Source: Ilyonectria destructans (lineage: Eukaryota; Ascomycota; Sordariomycetes; Hypocreales; Nectriaceae). From it: a stretch of DNA of 64,000 bases. The stretch lies in NCBI GenBank assembly GCA_020740775.1, contig JAHEWK010000001.1, positions 6,386,001-6,450,000 of the forward strand, given 5' to 3'. Within the stretch, counting starts at the first letter, position 1. Every line of letters begins with the position of its first letter. Positions 22,024-33,904 of the stretch are shown piece after piece. Made by a program: the position numbers and the translations under genes. Below the pieces are notes generated by a model, which saw only the letters and a list, made by a program, of their open reading frames with translations, searched no databases and was not told the DNA's origin.

Positions 22024-23056
22024 GTTGAAGGCTCCTGATTAACCTTAGTAATTGGCAAATCTTTCAAGGAATTGGTCCGTCGCACATAGAGAACACCAAA
22101 CAGGGATCATGCCGCTGCTGCCCGTCTATTTAAGAAAACACCCTTGCCTTAGCCTTTACCCCGGACCTAGAGCGTTTGAACTTTGATCCGCAAAGCCGAA
22201 TTGATACGGTCAGTTGGCTCGACGATTCATGATGGTCGGCTACCCCGGATTCCGGATAACTATCTCCACACGATCCCGTTGGCCGGAATAGCTTACCGGA
22301 TCCCCGCCCACACCACGGCGTTTGCTACCGCCCTCATTGATCTCAATTATGGAGTTCAAGAGGTAGGGGTGATGACTCAGTGGAGAACAAGGTCTAGGCT
22401 AAGAAACGGGAAGGGAGAAAATTGTGTTTAGATGGCACGTTTCGCAACCTCTTCTGAGCTAGTAAATCATTTGGGTGGGCTGCCGGTGACGATCAGTGTC
22501 CACATTACTTATCAGCCCAGCCCAGCCCAATTAGGTAGTGTTGGATTGAATGAGTCTTGAGCATGATGATTGTCCAGGAAAATGGTGCCCGGGGGTAAGA
22601 TGACATTGACCTCCTGTCTCAAACCTATCATCCAAGGCTAAGCCAATATCAAAACCAACGCGCTGAGAGCGAGTGACACATTCATGAGCCACCACAATGC
22701 AGGTAGGCCACATCCTTGCAAAATGTGACCATGATTGCAGCAAAAAGCGCCCCCGGCAACAGACCGAAGGGTCCGGGTGACATTGAACAAACATTTCTTG
22801 AAGTATCCAATGGTATCTCACTCCCTGTGTCAAGCCAAAGAAGCTAATGGCACTCCACGCAGCCACACGTCGGCTACTACCGCTAGTGTAATGAAGATGG
22901 AGAAAGATATCCACAAGTTATTAAGCTGAAAATGAAGAACCCGACGTATGATAAAGTACTGACTCTATTTGGCGTGATGAGATAAAATCTCCTTGTAACA
23001 GTCTGCTTCACACGACGTTATTTTGTGAAGACCTGTACGCCTGATTCTTACTTAAC
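22024..23056. promoter_or_regulatory. Divergent upstream region of the MFS exporter and the SDR
   Basis: About 1 kb between divergent starts. A minus-strand frame at 22531-22914 is open but has no recognisable family signature, and I do not call it. The shared upstream region could co-regulate exporter and dehydrogenase (inference). Confidence 0.4.
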
Positions 23057-24199
23057 ATGATGAGTCTCAAGCGCGTCGCCATTGTTACTGGGGCTTCGGT
23101 AAGGCACTTCGGCCGCATGGGAGTACTCGGGGTGCTAACTTCGTCCTAGTCAGGTATGGGCGAGGCCCTATCAGAAGACCTGGTGCAGAGAGGGTGGACT
23201 GTTGCAATGGCGGATATCAAACCCAATGCAGAGCTGGCATCCAAGCTGGGCGAGAGCGCGAGTTTCCATACATGTGATGTCTCCGACTATGATAGCCAGG
23301 CCAAATGCTTTCAAGAAGTATGGGATATATATGGGCGGCTAGATGCGCTTTGCGCCAATGCTGGGATCGTTGATAAGAGGTAGGTGTCTTATCGCGAGAA
23401 ATGGCCAGGGCTTATTGCTTGCGACAGCTCAATCTACATTTTGGATCACAGAGATTCCGATAAGTAAGTCGAATAATACCGATGCTACTTCCATTATTGA
23501 CTCTCGCAGGATTCCTCCAAAGCCCGATTTGCTTTGCACAGATGTAGACTACAAGGGCGTGGTGTATGGCACCCAGCTGGCTATCCATTTCATGAGGAAA
23601 AATAAGACACCGGGTGGTAGTATTGTGGCTACAGCTAGCATTGCGGCCGTTCACCCCCATGAGACCTATCCAGAGTATGATGGCGCCAAAGCAGCAGTCA
23701 GTGTCACTCTGTCCACCGCATGAACACAATTCATCTGACTGTCGCCAGGTATATAACTTTGTTCGCGCCACATCCAGAATACTAAAAATTGTAGGAGAAA
23801 TACGCATTGTATCTTATGAGATCGTACTGATCATCTATAGAAGGAGAATATCCGGATCAACTGCATCCTGCCAGGGATTGTGGCTACTAAGATCATCCCT
23901 CCGGAGATGGTGGCCGCAGTGTCACCTGAATGGTAGGTCTAGGTTTGGACAGCAGAAACCGGAAGCTAACTTGAACTAGTATGACACCTATTGGCACCAT
24001 CGTGGCCGCCTACAACAAATGTCTTGAAGACCACTCACTCTCAGGTGAAGCCATCGAGTGCTCTGTGGATAAGCTCCTCCTTGTCCCCAGGCCGGAGTAT
24101 CAGAATGGCCGGGTTTCTAAACGCGCAGTAACCGTATGGGATCCGCTCTTCAAGATGTACCACCATGAGCTTTCCCAGCTCCCAGACGCCATCGCTTGA
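23057..24199 (+). CDS. Short-chain dehydrogenase/reductase (SDR), NAD(P)-dependent
   Basis: Cytosolic oxidoreductase for alcohol/ketone substrates by family, closest in look to fungal proteins annotated as 15-hydroxyprostaglandin-dehydrogenase-like. Seven exons: 23057-23098, 23150-23379, 23428-23463, 23510-23696, 23749-23790, 23841-23932 and 23980-24199. All six introns are GT/AG and the product is 282 residues. The nucleotide-binding motif TGASSGMGE (residues 11-19) is created across the first intron. CDVSD and NAGIVDK follow. The 36-nt exon supplies SSIYILDHRDSDK, leading into PDLLCTDVDYKG. The catalytic Tyr-x-x-x-Lys is YDGAK, with the NFVRATSRIL helix after it. LPGIVATK precedes the substrate loop. 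Two very small exons (36 and 42 nt) make naive gene calling fail here. Divergent to the TRI12-type exporter. Confidence 0.88.
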
Positions 24200-25508
24200 A
24201 ATGTCCGATGGCAGGGATGTTGTCAACCACTGCGAGTCATGAGCGAGACAGTGGGAAGGTAGAATCCATGTCTAAGTGAACTACGAAGATATGGTATTTG
24301 CCTCATACGATGCGTCAATTCGCCACCTCAATCTGGTTTTACGGGTTGGGAAAGAGGTGGTGGTGGTGTAAATGCGAGACAGGGTGCTAAAGCGAAGAGC
24401 CCAGCGTGTCAAACCGACGAGAACATGCCAAATTTCAAGACTGAGTGTCGGAAAAGGGACCCATTCTTACGTGGGGAAGGTTATGTAGCAGATCTCCCAA
24501 TACTACTCTGGAGTTTAATATTTTGTCCCACATGGTAGCTATTTGTAGATATTTCATGCGCATTTCTTCAGCTTAACTGTCGAACGCCGTACCCACACAT
24601 ATGCTAGGGTGACAAAGCTTCCAGTTGTAGCCCCGTTTGCCGTTCCCAATTATGGAATGTCCAAGCAGCTTCTCAAATGTCGCGAAGTGGTCGCGAGATG
24701 TGCGTAGATGGTGGTGTCGGATCACGGCGATGCTGCCATCCTAGGAAATGGATGCCGATCTTTATTCTTATTCAGCATACGCTATTCTACCAAAATTTAG
24801 GCCTATAGAACTCGTACTTACTGATCCCGATCATATACTACTGCAAGATTCTTTGAACTGGCATCATGAATACTGAAAATGGCGAATTCTGCTTCACATT
24901 ATGGAATTTCGGTCCCAATGCCATGAGATAAGGTTGCAAGGGTGTTCATATCGAATGACTAAAATGCAATCAGCTCGCTGAGGTATTGTACCTGGGCCTG
25001 ATGGCTCGAGTCAATTTTTCCTGATAAGGTGACAACAAACCTTCACAACCTTTCTGGCCCTCTAGGGGTGGAACAATCTCTGCAGACCCTGTTTCAAATC
25101 TTAGTCGAGGCAAGAGGTCATCGTGATTGTGTCTTCACGCGGGCGTCCTACAGTCATGTCGAAGAGGGGGCCCCGTTTGTAAGAGAAAATGTATCCTAGC
25201 TCTAGCCTCGGTAACATTGATGATAATACTGTCAAAATGAGCGTCAAAACGAGCGTCGAAATGGGCTCCTTTGAGTTGTATTGCTTGATGCACATGGATT
25301 ATACCATGGCTTAAATGAACCCAAAGTAAGGTTGGAGGAAGGATTCGCCACTCAAAGTGATATCTACCTTTTTGTCTCCTATCTTTCGTAGAGGTGCCCT
25401 CCCGGTTCTCAGACCTGGTGAAGAAAACCTGAGAAAGGAATATCCTCCCAATCCAGACCTGCACGCTCCTTTCCACTTGTCCTTGTCAACTGCGATTCTC
25501 ACCCCAAT
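24200..25508. other. Intergenic region, no gene seen
   Basis: Stops are frequent in all frames and no domain was found. The proximal 250 nt before 25509 are probably the oligopeptide-transporter promoter and leader. Confidence 0.45.
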
Positions 25509-28043
25509 ATGAGTTTGGCAACGGATAAAACCCCCATCGCCAAGGGCGAAAATACAGAAAACGAAAATGTCGACCAGAAACTGGAATCTGAGCCAAAAGA
25601 TTCTGTCGAAGCCGACTCCGACGCCAGTCTCGTCGAGGCTCTCCACGCCCTTGTCGAAGAACACTCGTTCGATCAAAATTTTCCCACCGACATAATCGAT
25701 CGCGCTCGAGAATACCTCGAGAACAGAAACGATGGCAACGAAGACCCAGAGCTCGCCCAAAAGCTCATCGACGACTTCCACACTCAAAAGGATTTGATGA
25801 TCAACAACTCCGCCTACCCTGAAGTTCGCGCCGTGGTCGACCCAACCGATGACCCAACACTCCCAGTGGACACCTTCCGAGTATTCTTCATGGGAACAAT
25901 CTTCACCATCGGAGGGACGGCTATTCAGCAGTTCTTTTCCTTGAGAATGCCCAGCATTGCCATCTCAACGTACGTGGTGCAGTTGCTTTCTATGCCACTT
26001 GGCCTCCTCATGGCAAAGTGGCTTCCAGAGAGAATATTTCGCCTCGGACCCTTACATTTTACTCTAAATCCTGGTCCCTTCAATCAGAAAGAACACATTC
26101 TCGTTGCCATGATGGCCAATGTCGCCTTTGGCGGTCATTCCACCGGAGCGTACATCGTCAGCATCATCCAGGTTCTCAAACTCGATCGGTTCTACGGCGA
26201 AAAAGTACTCTCCAATAGCATTCCTTGGCAAATCACTACCCTTTTGGCTACACAGCTCATCGGCTATGGGTGTGCCGGCATGGCCCGACGTTTTCTCGTT
26301 TATCCCCCGGCCATGATCTGGCAGAAGCCCCTGGCTAACATCGCACTCACTAAGGCCCTGTACAAAGATAATGGGCGGGATGCCGGCGTGAATGCGAACG
26401 GCTGGACCATGTCGCGGTACCGATTCTTTGTCCTGTCATTTACGGCCATGTTCATGTGGTATTGGATTCCCAATTACCTTTTTCAAGGACTCGCCTTGTT
26501 TAATTGGATCACTTGGATCTCGCCTGGAAACGTCACCCTTGCCCTGATCGCGGGATCTACATGTGGTCTCGGCATCAATCCACTTCCGACCCTCGATTGG
26601 AACATTGCGACATACCTCGGAGACCCGATCGTCACTCCATTATTCACACTGATGAACTTTTCTTGCGGTATGGCCATCATGGGTTTCCTCGTTGTCCCTT
26701 TCATGTACTTCAACAACGTTTGGGATGCTGGATACTTCCCAATCAATGGGAACAAACTCTACGATAACACTGGAAAGTTTTATGACGTTCAACGCGTCCT
26801 CAATGCCGACCTTACCATGAACGAAACGGCATACTACGAATACAGCGTGCCTTTGGTTACCACCACTCAGATTACCAACTATGCTGCCTTCTTCACGCTC
26901 TATGCCGCAATCCCTGTTCACATGTATCTCTGGCATCGCAAGGACATCGCAAATGGACTGAAGTCTATTTGGAATAAGAAGAAGCGATCGGAAGAATTCA
27001 ACGACGTTCATAACCGGCTAATGTCTGCTTATCCCGAGTGCCCTCATTGGTGGTACCTTGTCGTCCTCGCCATTTCTTTTACCCTGGCCTGCATCTCCGT
27101 CTCGCTTTGGCCCACGGGCATGCCGATTTGGGGAATCCTGGTAGCGTTAATCTTCACATTCGTGCTGCAGATTCCTATTGGCATGCTGGCAGCAATCACC
27201 AACATGGAATTATCCACGGGCATCCTTGCAATGGTCATTGGAGGTCATGCACTAGAAGGTAAAACCATCCCTAACATGATCTTCAAAATGTTCAGCTATA
27301 TGTCAACATCTCAATCTCTCAACTTTGTGTCCGACCTAAAATTGGCACACTACGCGAAGATCCCACCCCGCTGTGCTTTCAAGGCTCAAGTTTACGCAAC
27401 CGTTCTGGCCGGCTTCGTGGCTTTGGGAGTGAACCACTGGGTTTTGCGCAACATACCAAACCTTTGTGAGGCAAAACAGGAAGATCGCTTCACGTGCCCA
27501 TCCACCCATTCATACTTCATGTCGTCAATTCTGTGGGGCGTAGTCGGGCCGCGTCGCATGTTCGGTATTGATGGCCCATACCGGGCTGTCTGCTACGCCA
27601 TTCCATTGGGCGTTGTTCTCCCAATTGCGGTCTATTATGCTGCCAAAAGATGGCCGCGATCATTTTGGCGAAATGTCAACATCCCTGTTTTCATGGCTGG
27701 CCCACTTGGATGGTCCCCATACAACTGGAGTTATATGCAAGGCACGGTTGTTCTGGCTCTTTTCTTCAACTTCTATATTAAAAGGCGATGCAAGGCTTGG
27801 TGGGAGATGTATGCCTACGTCTTGACGAGTTCCTTCATGGCTGCAATTGGACTATCTGGGCTCGTCATGTTTTTCGCCTTGCAAAGGTTGAACATTCGGT
27901 TGGATTGGTGGGGAAACCGAATTGCTGCACAAGGAGTTGACCAAGGGGGCTTCTTTGATGCCAACAACAACGCCGTCAGGTGTTCAAACCTGGCCATACC
28001 TGAACGTGGCTATTTCGACGTAAGCTTCGATTGGAAGGTTTAG
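25509..28043 (+). CDS. Oligopeptide transporter, OPT family (PT clade)
   Basis: Proton-coupled uptake of small peptides, glutathione-type compounds or metal chelates by family, at the plasma membrane. One uninterrupted frame of 844 residues, a usual OPT length. The first 110 residues are hydrophilic and acidic. The first helix region FRVFFMGTIFTIGGTAIQQFF is followed by the strongly conserved family segment NPGPFNQKEHILV near residue 185. Later hallmarks include the region MYLWHRKD, PIGMLAAITNMELS and SYMSTSQSLNFVSDLKLAHYAKIPPR around 595-620. Around 14-16 hydrophobic segments. The start ATG follows a CACCCCAAT leader and gives the expected acidic N terminus. No adjacent gene indicates whether peptides or siderophore/metal complexes are carried. 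Confidence 0.95.
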   Translation: MSLATDKTPIAKGENTENENVDQKLESEPKDSVEADSDASLVEALHALVEEHSFDQNFPTDIIDRAREYLENRNDGNEDPELAQKLIDDFHTQKDLMINNSAYPEVRAVVDPTDDPTLPVDTFRVFFMGTIFTIGGTAIQQFFSLRMPSIAISTYVVQLLSMPLGLLMAKWLPERIFRLGPLHFTLNPGPFNQKEHILVAMMANVAFGGHSTGAYIVSIIQVLKLDRFYGEKVLSNSIPWQITTLLATQLIGYGCAGMARRFLVYPPAMIWQKPLANIALTKALYKDNGRDAGVNANGWTMSRYRFFVLSFTAMFMWYWIPNYLFQGLALFNWITWISPGNVTLALIAGSTCGLGINPLPTLDWNIATYLGDPIVTPLFTLMNFSCGMAIMGFLVVPFMYFNNVWDAGYFPINGNKLYDNTGKFYDVQRVLNADLTMNETAYYEYSVPLVTTTQITNYAAFFTLYAAIPVHMYLWHRKDIANGLKSIWNKKKRSEEFNDVHNRLMSAYPECPHWWYLVVLAISFTLACISVSLWPTGMPIWGILVALIFTFVLQIPIGMLAAITNMELSTGILAMVIGGHALEGKTIPNMIFKMFSYMSTSQSLNFVSDLKLAHYAKIPPRCAFKAQVYATVLAGFVALGVNHWVLRNIPNLCEAKQEDRFTCPSTHSYFMSSILWGVVGPRRMFGIDGPYRAVCYAIPLGVVLPIAVYYAAKRWPRSFWRNVNIPVFMAGPLGWSPYNWSYMQGTVVLALFFNFYIKRRCKAWWEMYAYVLTSSFMAAIGLSGLVMFFALQRLNIRLDWWGNRIAAQGVDQGGFFDANNNAVRCSNLAIPERGYFDVSFDWKV

Positions 28044-28717
28044 GTCTTGTGACCATTGCGACATGAAATGAGTTACTCTCTCAAACCAAGCCTTTAATTG
28101 GCCGGTCAAGGTGTAGAGTGCTCAGCTGACGATCCTTACGACCTTTATCGGCGATTATGTTTTTCTAACTGTAATGACTTGGATTTTGCATGAGCGGGAA
28201 TGGAGTATGGCGTGGATGGAGTGGAGGGTGTTGATTTTGCTCTCTTTGTGTCTGTTTAGCACTACCCTGCTTCAACTCGGAGGTGGTTATAAAAATGAGC
28301 TTAGCATATGGCTTCCGAGTTAGAAAAGAGTGTAAATCATGTCAATTTACTATGAGCCATTAAAATGGCACTCAAGTAATGCCTGTAGCCACCTATGTTA
28401 CCAAATTTGAGGGACCGTTGGTGCCATTACTTCCAGTCTGTCATCCTTGCAAACGCTTCACAGCGGAGCGAAGTTAGACACATGAGCTACGGCTTGCGAC
28501 ATGAACACATCAAGCATGTCGAATTGGTGCATTACTTCTAAGAAATTCCCATTCTTCATTACGCAAAGTAATTGATGTAATACAGTTCGAAGCAAAGAGA
28601 TACGCACGCAAAATGAACTGAGCAAGCAATGACAAAGCCTTCATATCCCTCATACTCGTAGGAGCAACTAGACTGGATGGTGCTCTAGGCGCAGTCAATT
28701 TGACGCTCATTATGCCC
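28044..28717. other. Convergent 3' spacer, AT-rich
   Basis: Lies between the stop of the oligopeptide transporter and the stop of the coiled-coil gene on the other strand. No gene seen. Confidence 0.4.
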
Positions 28718-31700
28718 TCACTCAATCCTGAAATCTTCATCTCCATCACCCGCAACACTCTCCCATGGTGCAGTTGGCACAAGGTAGTGTCCTGGGATGC
28801 GAGATTCAATCCTGACATCTTCAGAGACGCATACCAAGCGGTGGTAGGAATTGGCAATATGTTGAATATGCTGGAGCATTCTCTCCCTGGGAGCACCAAT
28901 CCTCATATCTGCCAGAAGAAACTTTGTGTTTAGCCCAAGTTGGCGATCGTCGTATTTCGCATACAGAAATATGAGGAAGGGCTTCAGCTTCATGGTGTTT
29001 TCCTCTGTCCATTCAGCGTCAAGTCCAGTCTTGAACTCTGCGATGTATTCCACCAGCTTTTCTCGCATCTGGAATGTTTGAGCGCTCATCTCATTCAGGG
29101 CGTCAACAAGGCTCCCAGGGTCCAACTCTCCTCCATTTTGAAGCCCCTTTTTGAGCTCAAGAAGAGCAAGGTGTCCACAAAGGAAAAAGCCGCCCTTATC
29201 CATCAGTTTCCGGACCTTGTTGGACATTTCAGTTGCCTTTTTCTTTGTCCAGCTTCGAATCAAGTTGGGTTGCGATTTGAAGGTGCTGAAGAGGGTTGCT
29301 CTCTCCAGCCCAAGTTTGGTAAGAGCAATCGCACCGGTCTTCGTGACATCAAAATGCATCGGGTTGATGAGGCCTCCGGTCCCGGCAATCCGAAGCACCT
29401 CATTACTGGCAATTGAGGTGTACTGTGATATGCCCCTGAGGGACAGGTCGTCGAGGCTGGAGTGGTTGACTTCGGTTGATGGCCTCATTTTCTTGTTAGA
29501 GCCACTGCCATGAAAGAAGTCCTGCTCAACCTTCCGCTTCAGGCTTGATCGACTCATTTCGTTGAATTTGTTGAGAAGCTCCTCTCCTGTGTCTTTGAAG
29601 TCAAGACCATCGGAAGCTTCGCTTTCGCTAGGGGTGTCGGCAAATTCCCCCTCAAGGACTTCCAGTTTGTCGCGCAACTCAACATTTTCGGTTACGACAA
29701 ACTGAGTCCTCTGTAACTCGCTCTGAAGTTGGTCCACAAGTTGACTGTCATAATGACGGTAGCTGAGGTCCTGGATCTCCTTCTCTATCTGCGAAATCTT
29801 GTTGGCTTCCTCCTCAACGGATTTCTTGAGAGAAGCTTCTTCCTTCTTGAGGGTATCAATGGACTGGGTGACATTTTGAGCCTCAACATGAACCCCGCGC
29901 GCGTGGTCAAGACTCTGCTTCAGCTTCATTGTCTGTTCTTCCAATGCCTTGTTCCTGGCAGAGCTCAGGGAAAGTTGCATTTTCGCATCGTCAAGTTGTT
30001 CCCGTAAATGTTGATTATCCAGTTGTCCAACTGAGATAGCGGCCGATCTGCCGGTGCTCAAACCAAGAGGCACAACTCTGCCAAGTTCAGCTGTAAGTAC
30101 GCCAATTTCCTCCAGGCGTTGGTCAGCCGTGACCTGAAGTTCGTCGATTTTTGCTTTCATTGCCGTGAGATCAGCAACAGGTCGCGACTCGAGCTTCTCC
30201 TTCAACAATCTGACCTCCTTTTCAAGAACCTCGTTGTCATTCTGGAGAGCTTTGGTATTCCTAACAAGATCTTTGTTGTTCTCTTCAGGAGACTGATCCT
30301 TCGAGCTGGTGGCATCAACCTCAGAATGTGTCCCTGGCATTGAAGCCCGCGTACGACTCTCGAATGAATTGGCCCTTAGTGCGATGTCATGCCAGTGAAT
30401 AGAAGGTGGAGAAGAGAGAACATCTGGAAGCTCAATTGGTCTTCCAAATGACACAACAGTGTCCCAACTGGTAAGGAACTTGGAGTTCAGAAGGCTGCAA
30501 GCTTTTTCAGCAAACCAGGCTTCATCGCTAGCAATGCTGTTCGGTGTAATAGTGAAGTTGGATATTACGTGAACATGTCCCCCTTGGCAGAGAAGACCGT
30601 CTTTGCCTGGCAGATGCGAAGTCCATCCTGGGCTGGGATTAATCAGAGATTCTCCCAATTTGACACCAATATGACAGATGGGAATGGTAGTAGCATTGCC
30701 AGAAAGAATCCCAGCTAGGCTCTTTCGATTGAGACCAGATGAGACAGAGAGCCAGAGGTCGGGCATATCTGAATACGTCATTGTAGTCATGCCACTAGCG
30801 AGGGCTGGTGGAGGGTTGGCGCTGGCGAAGATCGACTGACGCTGACGAGGCTGGCCCAGTGCATATGGAAGCTCAGAGGTCCAATGGTCGGGGTAGGCAA
30901 AGAGCCCGAAATGAGCCATGCCCTCATCGTTGCAAACCGTTGCAGGCATTCCAGGCAGCCCAATACCCCAAATCGAGCCCAAGCCCATGTAATGGTGTAC
31001 TTCGTGTAGAGTGCAGTCGATGGGTAGGAATGGGCCGGCAAGGGCGGACCCTTCCTGCATTGCGGGACTCAAAAAGGCGAAAGGACCATCTTCAAAGGTC
31101 TTCAAATCCCCAAATGCTGTGTCCCAGGAATCTCCCTTCACAGTATAGTCCGAATGAGTCTCTTGGTCTCGACGGTAGAGCTCATCGATAAGGTCAAATG
31201 GGTGGCAGTAAGCCCCAAGTCGGAACAGCTCGTGGAACTTGAGGTAGGTGGGAAAGTAAGCGATGAAAGGTCCCATTTTGACGTCTGGAAGCGGGCAGGA
31301 AGTTTGACGTATCGCCTCTCGTCGCTTGGAATCATCGCTCACAATCCAAAAGTACACCAGCGCTGCGTAGATGGTTTGAATGCGAGTGATGTAGGTTGTT
31401 GAATTGGCCTTCTGGAACTCATCGACTGCTTTCTAGACAGAGGCATGAAAGACCTTTCCGGTCAGACCAAATGCTGGTAAGGGGAAGTAGGGGTAGGTCG
31501 TGGAGTTTTCGGGCTGTTGCTTGTCTGCGCTGGGTTGACACTCCCATGGCACAAATCTCGCCTGGCGTGCCTCATTTGCGTTGTATTGCCTGAATGCAAC
31601 CACGCTGTCCAAGGGGTGGGGACCAGGCTTGACGTCGAGGCCATTGAGGTACAAAGACTCAATGGCGGCAACCTCTCGATGGTACTCCTCATCCGTATTG

Positions 31701-32104
31701 ACGTTCGAGTCCTGCAACTTCAGGGTTCTTCCCGCGCTTGCGCGCTTCACGTCTCTAAGGCGGTCAAGTCCGAAAAGCGTGTTCAGCGGTATCCAATGGT
31801 TGGTGTTTGCCATGATGCTTGAAGACGGGCCTAACATCAAGACGTACTTAATGAAGTTGGGTTCGAGGTCGTCTGTTGTAATATCGCCGAGGCGCGTCGT
31901 CAGTGCTGGGTACCCCTGTGGGCTCATCCCAACCAAATATCGATCTCGAAGGGTCTCTTTCGCGCTCGGAGTGGTGGGAATTCGATTGCAACCACGTCGG
32001 AGGAAAGGCGCCACGAGGAAAAGGTCGGATTTCTGAAATGTAGAGCACCGGCTGCCCACGCAGAAGTCGGCAGGACCATACAGAGGATCACCGGAGCCCG
32101 CCAT
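28718..32104 (-). pseudogene. Large coiled-coil protein gene of unknown family, interrupted by one in-frame TAG
   Basis: Not recognised. From the ATG at 32104 the frame runs 223 codons to a TAG at 31435-31433. It then continues in the same frame, without any indel, for about 900 more codons to 28718. Composition flows across the stop (GKVFHASV, stop, KAVDEFQKANS), and a single C-to-T change of CAG (Gln) would explain it. No canonical intron of normal size can remove the TAG. Parts: an N-terminal globular region of about 650 residues with many Trp/Tyr/Pro/His (e.g. CTLHEVHHYMGLGSIWGIG); a coiled coil of about 220 residues rich in Glu/Lys/Leu heptads; a low-complexity acidic/Ser linker; then a helical C-terminal region of about 230 residues with KKKATEMSNKVRKLM. 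No signal peptide or membrane span. The gene may be a recent pseudogene, a readthrough case or a sequence error. Three leader introns lie upstream. Confidence 0.65.
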
Positions 32105-32122
32105 GGTGAAAGTTGAGGAGCT

Positions 32123-32382
32123 CTAATGGCAAATTAGTGGAAGGTCATTTTGCTGGTCAAAATGACACTTACGTCTCTGGTATTGTCGATCTAATTTGAC
32201 CTTGTGCGATAGACAATGGCCGGGGGAGATGCTAATTGCAAGTTAATGGACGCTCGTTCTGAAGTGAAATGGCACTCACGTCTGCCGATGAAGTTCGCGG
32301 CCTGTATTGCTGGGAATGACCAACAAGACACGCTGATGCAATTAGTGGACAGTCCTTTGCTATACCGAACGCGGCAACTCAC
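32123..32382 (-). other. Leader (5'UTR) with three short, similar introns of the coiled-coil gene
   Basis: On the minus strand three GT/AG introns can be placed upstream of the ATG at 32104: 32382-32333 (50 nt), 32279-32232 (48 nt) and 32172-32123 (50 nt). Donors are GTGAGT, GTGAGT and GTAAGT. The three 3' ends share a pattern close to TCCAYTAAYTTGCNATTAG, containing a branch-site-like CTAAT/TTAAC. The last intron ends 19 nt before the ATG. No long frame is formed by the joined leader exons, so they are most likely untranslated. Confidence 0.5.
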
Positions 32383-32458
32383 CGACTATGGTTGTTGAAG
32401 AAGATGCGGGAGGAAAAAGAAGGAGGGGAAAAGAAGTCTGTGGAGGGGATTAATCACA

Positions 32459-33904
32459 TGCTCTCTGGATGTTTGCAGTGAATCATTAGAGATCAGAGCG
32501 AGCACAACTTTTAGAGTTATGCCTAATCCCCTACCTGTTGCGCAGTTACTGAGTGCAGCACAGCGAATTTGATCCTCTCATGCACCTCCCCTCTGCTGTC
32601 GCTGACGCCTCAGATATCAGGTGAATTAGTCAGAGGGCTGTAATTCATTCAGGATCAGTCGCAGCCTCAAAAGAGATTAGGCACATATCTTTTTGAACCT
32701 CCACCTGCACATGTGTGTTAGCCGGGATTTAATCGTTTTAGTCCCGAGAAACCAACCGGCTCCTGCTACCACCGCCCATTCTTCCCGCTTCGATGGGCAT
32801 GCTGGCACCAACACGGCCCTCATCAAACCCGCCCACCACTCTAAGGAGGCGCTCTCACATCTCACACCCCGAGTGAGAAGAAGCTCACAGCCCTACCCTA
32901 AGAACAACTCCCTTCCGTGTGGCTCCTTCCCCGACTACATAGGTACCAATGCATTTAACTTCACCCGGGGCACAACGTGGCGGTTTCTCCTGTTTCCTCC
33001 TCCTTCGACGTTCCTTTTTCTCCTGACCCGCAAGAGCCAGCAGCCTGGCAACTGCAAGGGAGATAAGGAGACAAGACTCCCGTCTGTTTGCACATCAAAA
33101 AGAACGGACTCGCACCCGGGGAGGCCATGTCCATCTGCCGCAAGTTGGTGGATGCGCCGAATAAGTGGGCAGAAAAAGAGGCTGTCTCGCATCCCTTGAG
33201 TCATCCACGCCGCGGACTCCCAACCTAGCTCGTGCTGGCTATGTTCTTTGTTTCACAACACAGCGCCATCGCAGAGAAGCCACTGCGTTTCTTTGCGCCA
33301 TACGTAGGGGCCGCTTTCGGCGACAGAGTCAGAGGGCTTCAGTACATGAACCTATGGACACGTAAAGAGAAGGGTTGCAATTTTTACTTGTCTTCTATTG
33401 AAGGAAGCCCATGGCTGCCTACGACGGCTGTCCCCTCAAGCAGTCGGGACCTCATATAGGCCCCAATTCCCTCGCCCTAGCTAGCTAGTCATAGTCATCA
33501 CAATGCACACATTTTTGAGCTCTTGGTATCTTCCAATAGTTCAGTCAAGATAACCTAATTTAGAATGAACCTAAGATAAGAGCTAGTATCAGGTTTCCGT
33601 TTATGATTGGTTTATATTGTCGTATTATATTTAGGAACATCATAAATACAGACACTGATATCATCAAATCGCTATAATAAGGGTGAGGTTGGGGAGACGG
33701 AGGTTAGATGTGCAGTGGTGTAGTGGAGTGGAGGGAAACTGTACTAGATGTCCCTTCTTGAGACTGGAGAGACCGTTTTGCAGCATAAAACAATGGGATG
33801 AACTTGTTGTTGGAACTTTGACTGTTGACAAGGGAGGTGGGTATGAGGGAGAGAAGAGTGAGTGTGGGGTAAGTTGTAAGGTGAAATACCTGTAGAGGAA
33901 AACT
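32459..33904. other. Intergenic region, no gene seen
   Basis: Upstream region of the coiled-coil gene and spacer to the catalase relic. Open frames here lack family features; 33480-33680 is AT-rich with many stops. Confidence 0.45.

Noticed and set aside
22531..22914. Minus-strand open frame in the exporter/SDR promoter
   Set aside because: No family signature; neighbouring frames are equally readable over short distances; most likely non-coding or very old relic.
31433..31600. An intron removing the in-frame TAG of the coiled-coil gene
   Set aside because: The GT sites just upstream would give introns of about 10-36 nt, too short. The next candidate (GTGTCA, about 108 nt) has a poor donor and would delete sequence that reads as normal protein.
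32693..33199. Plus-strand open frame of 168 codons
   Set aside because: Composition is irregular, there is no domain, and it lies in promoter-like DNA.
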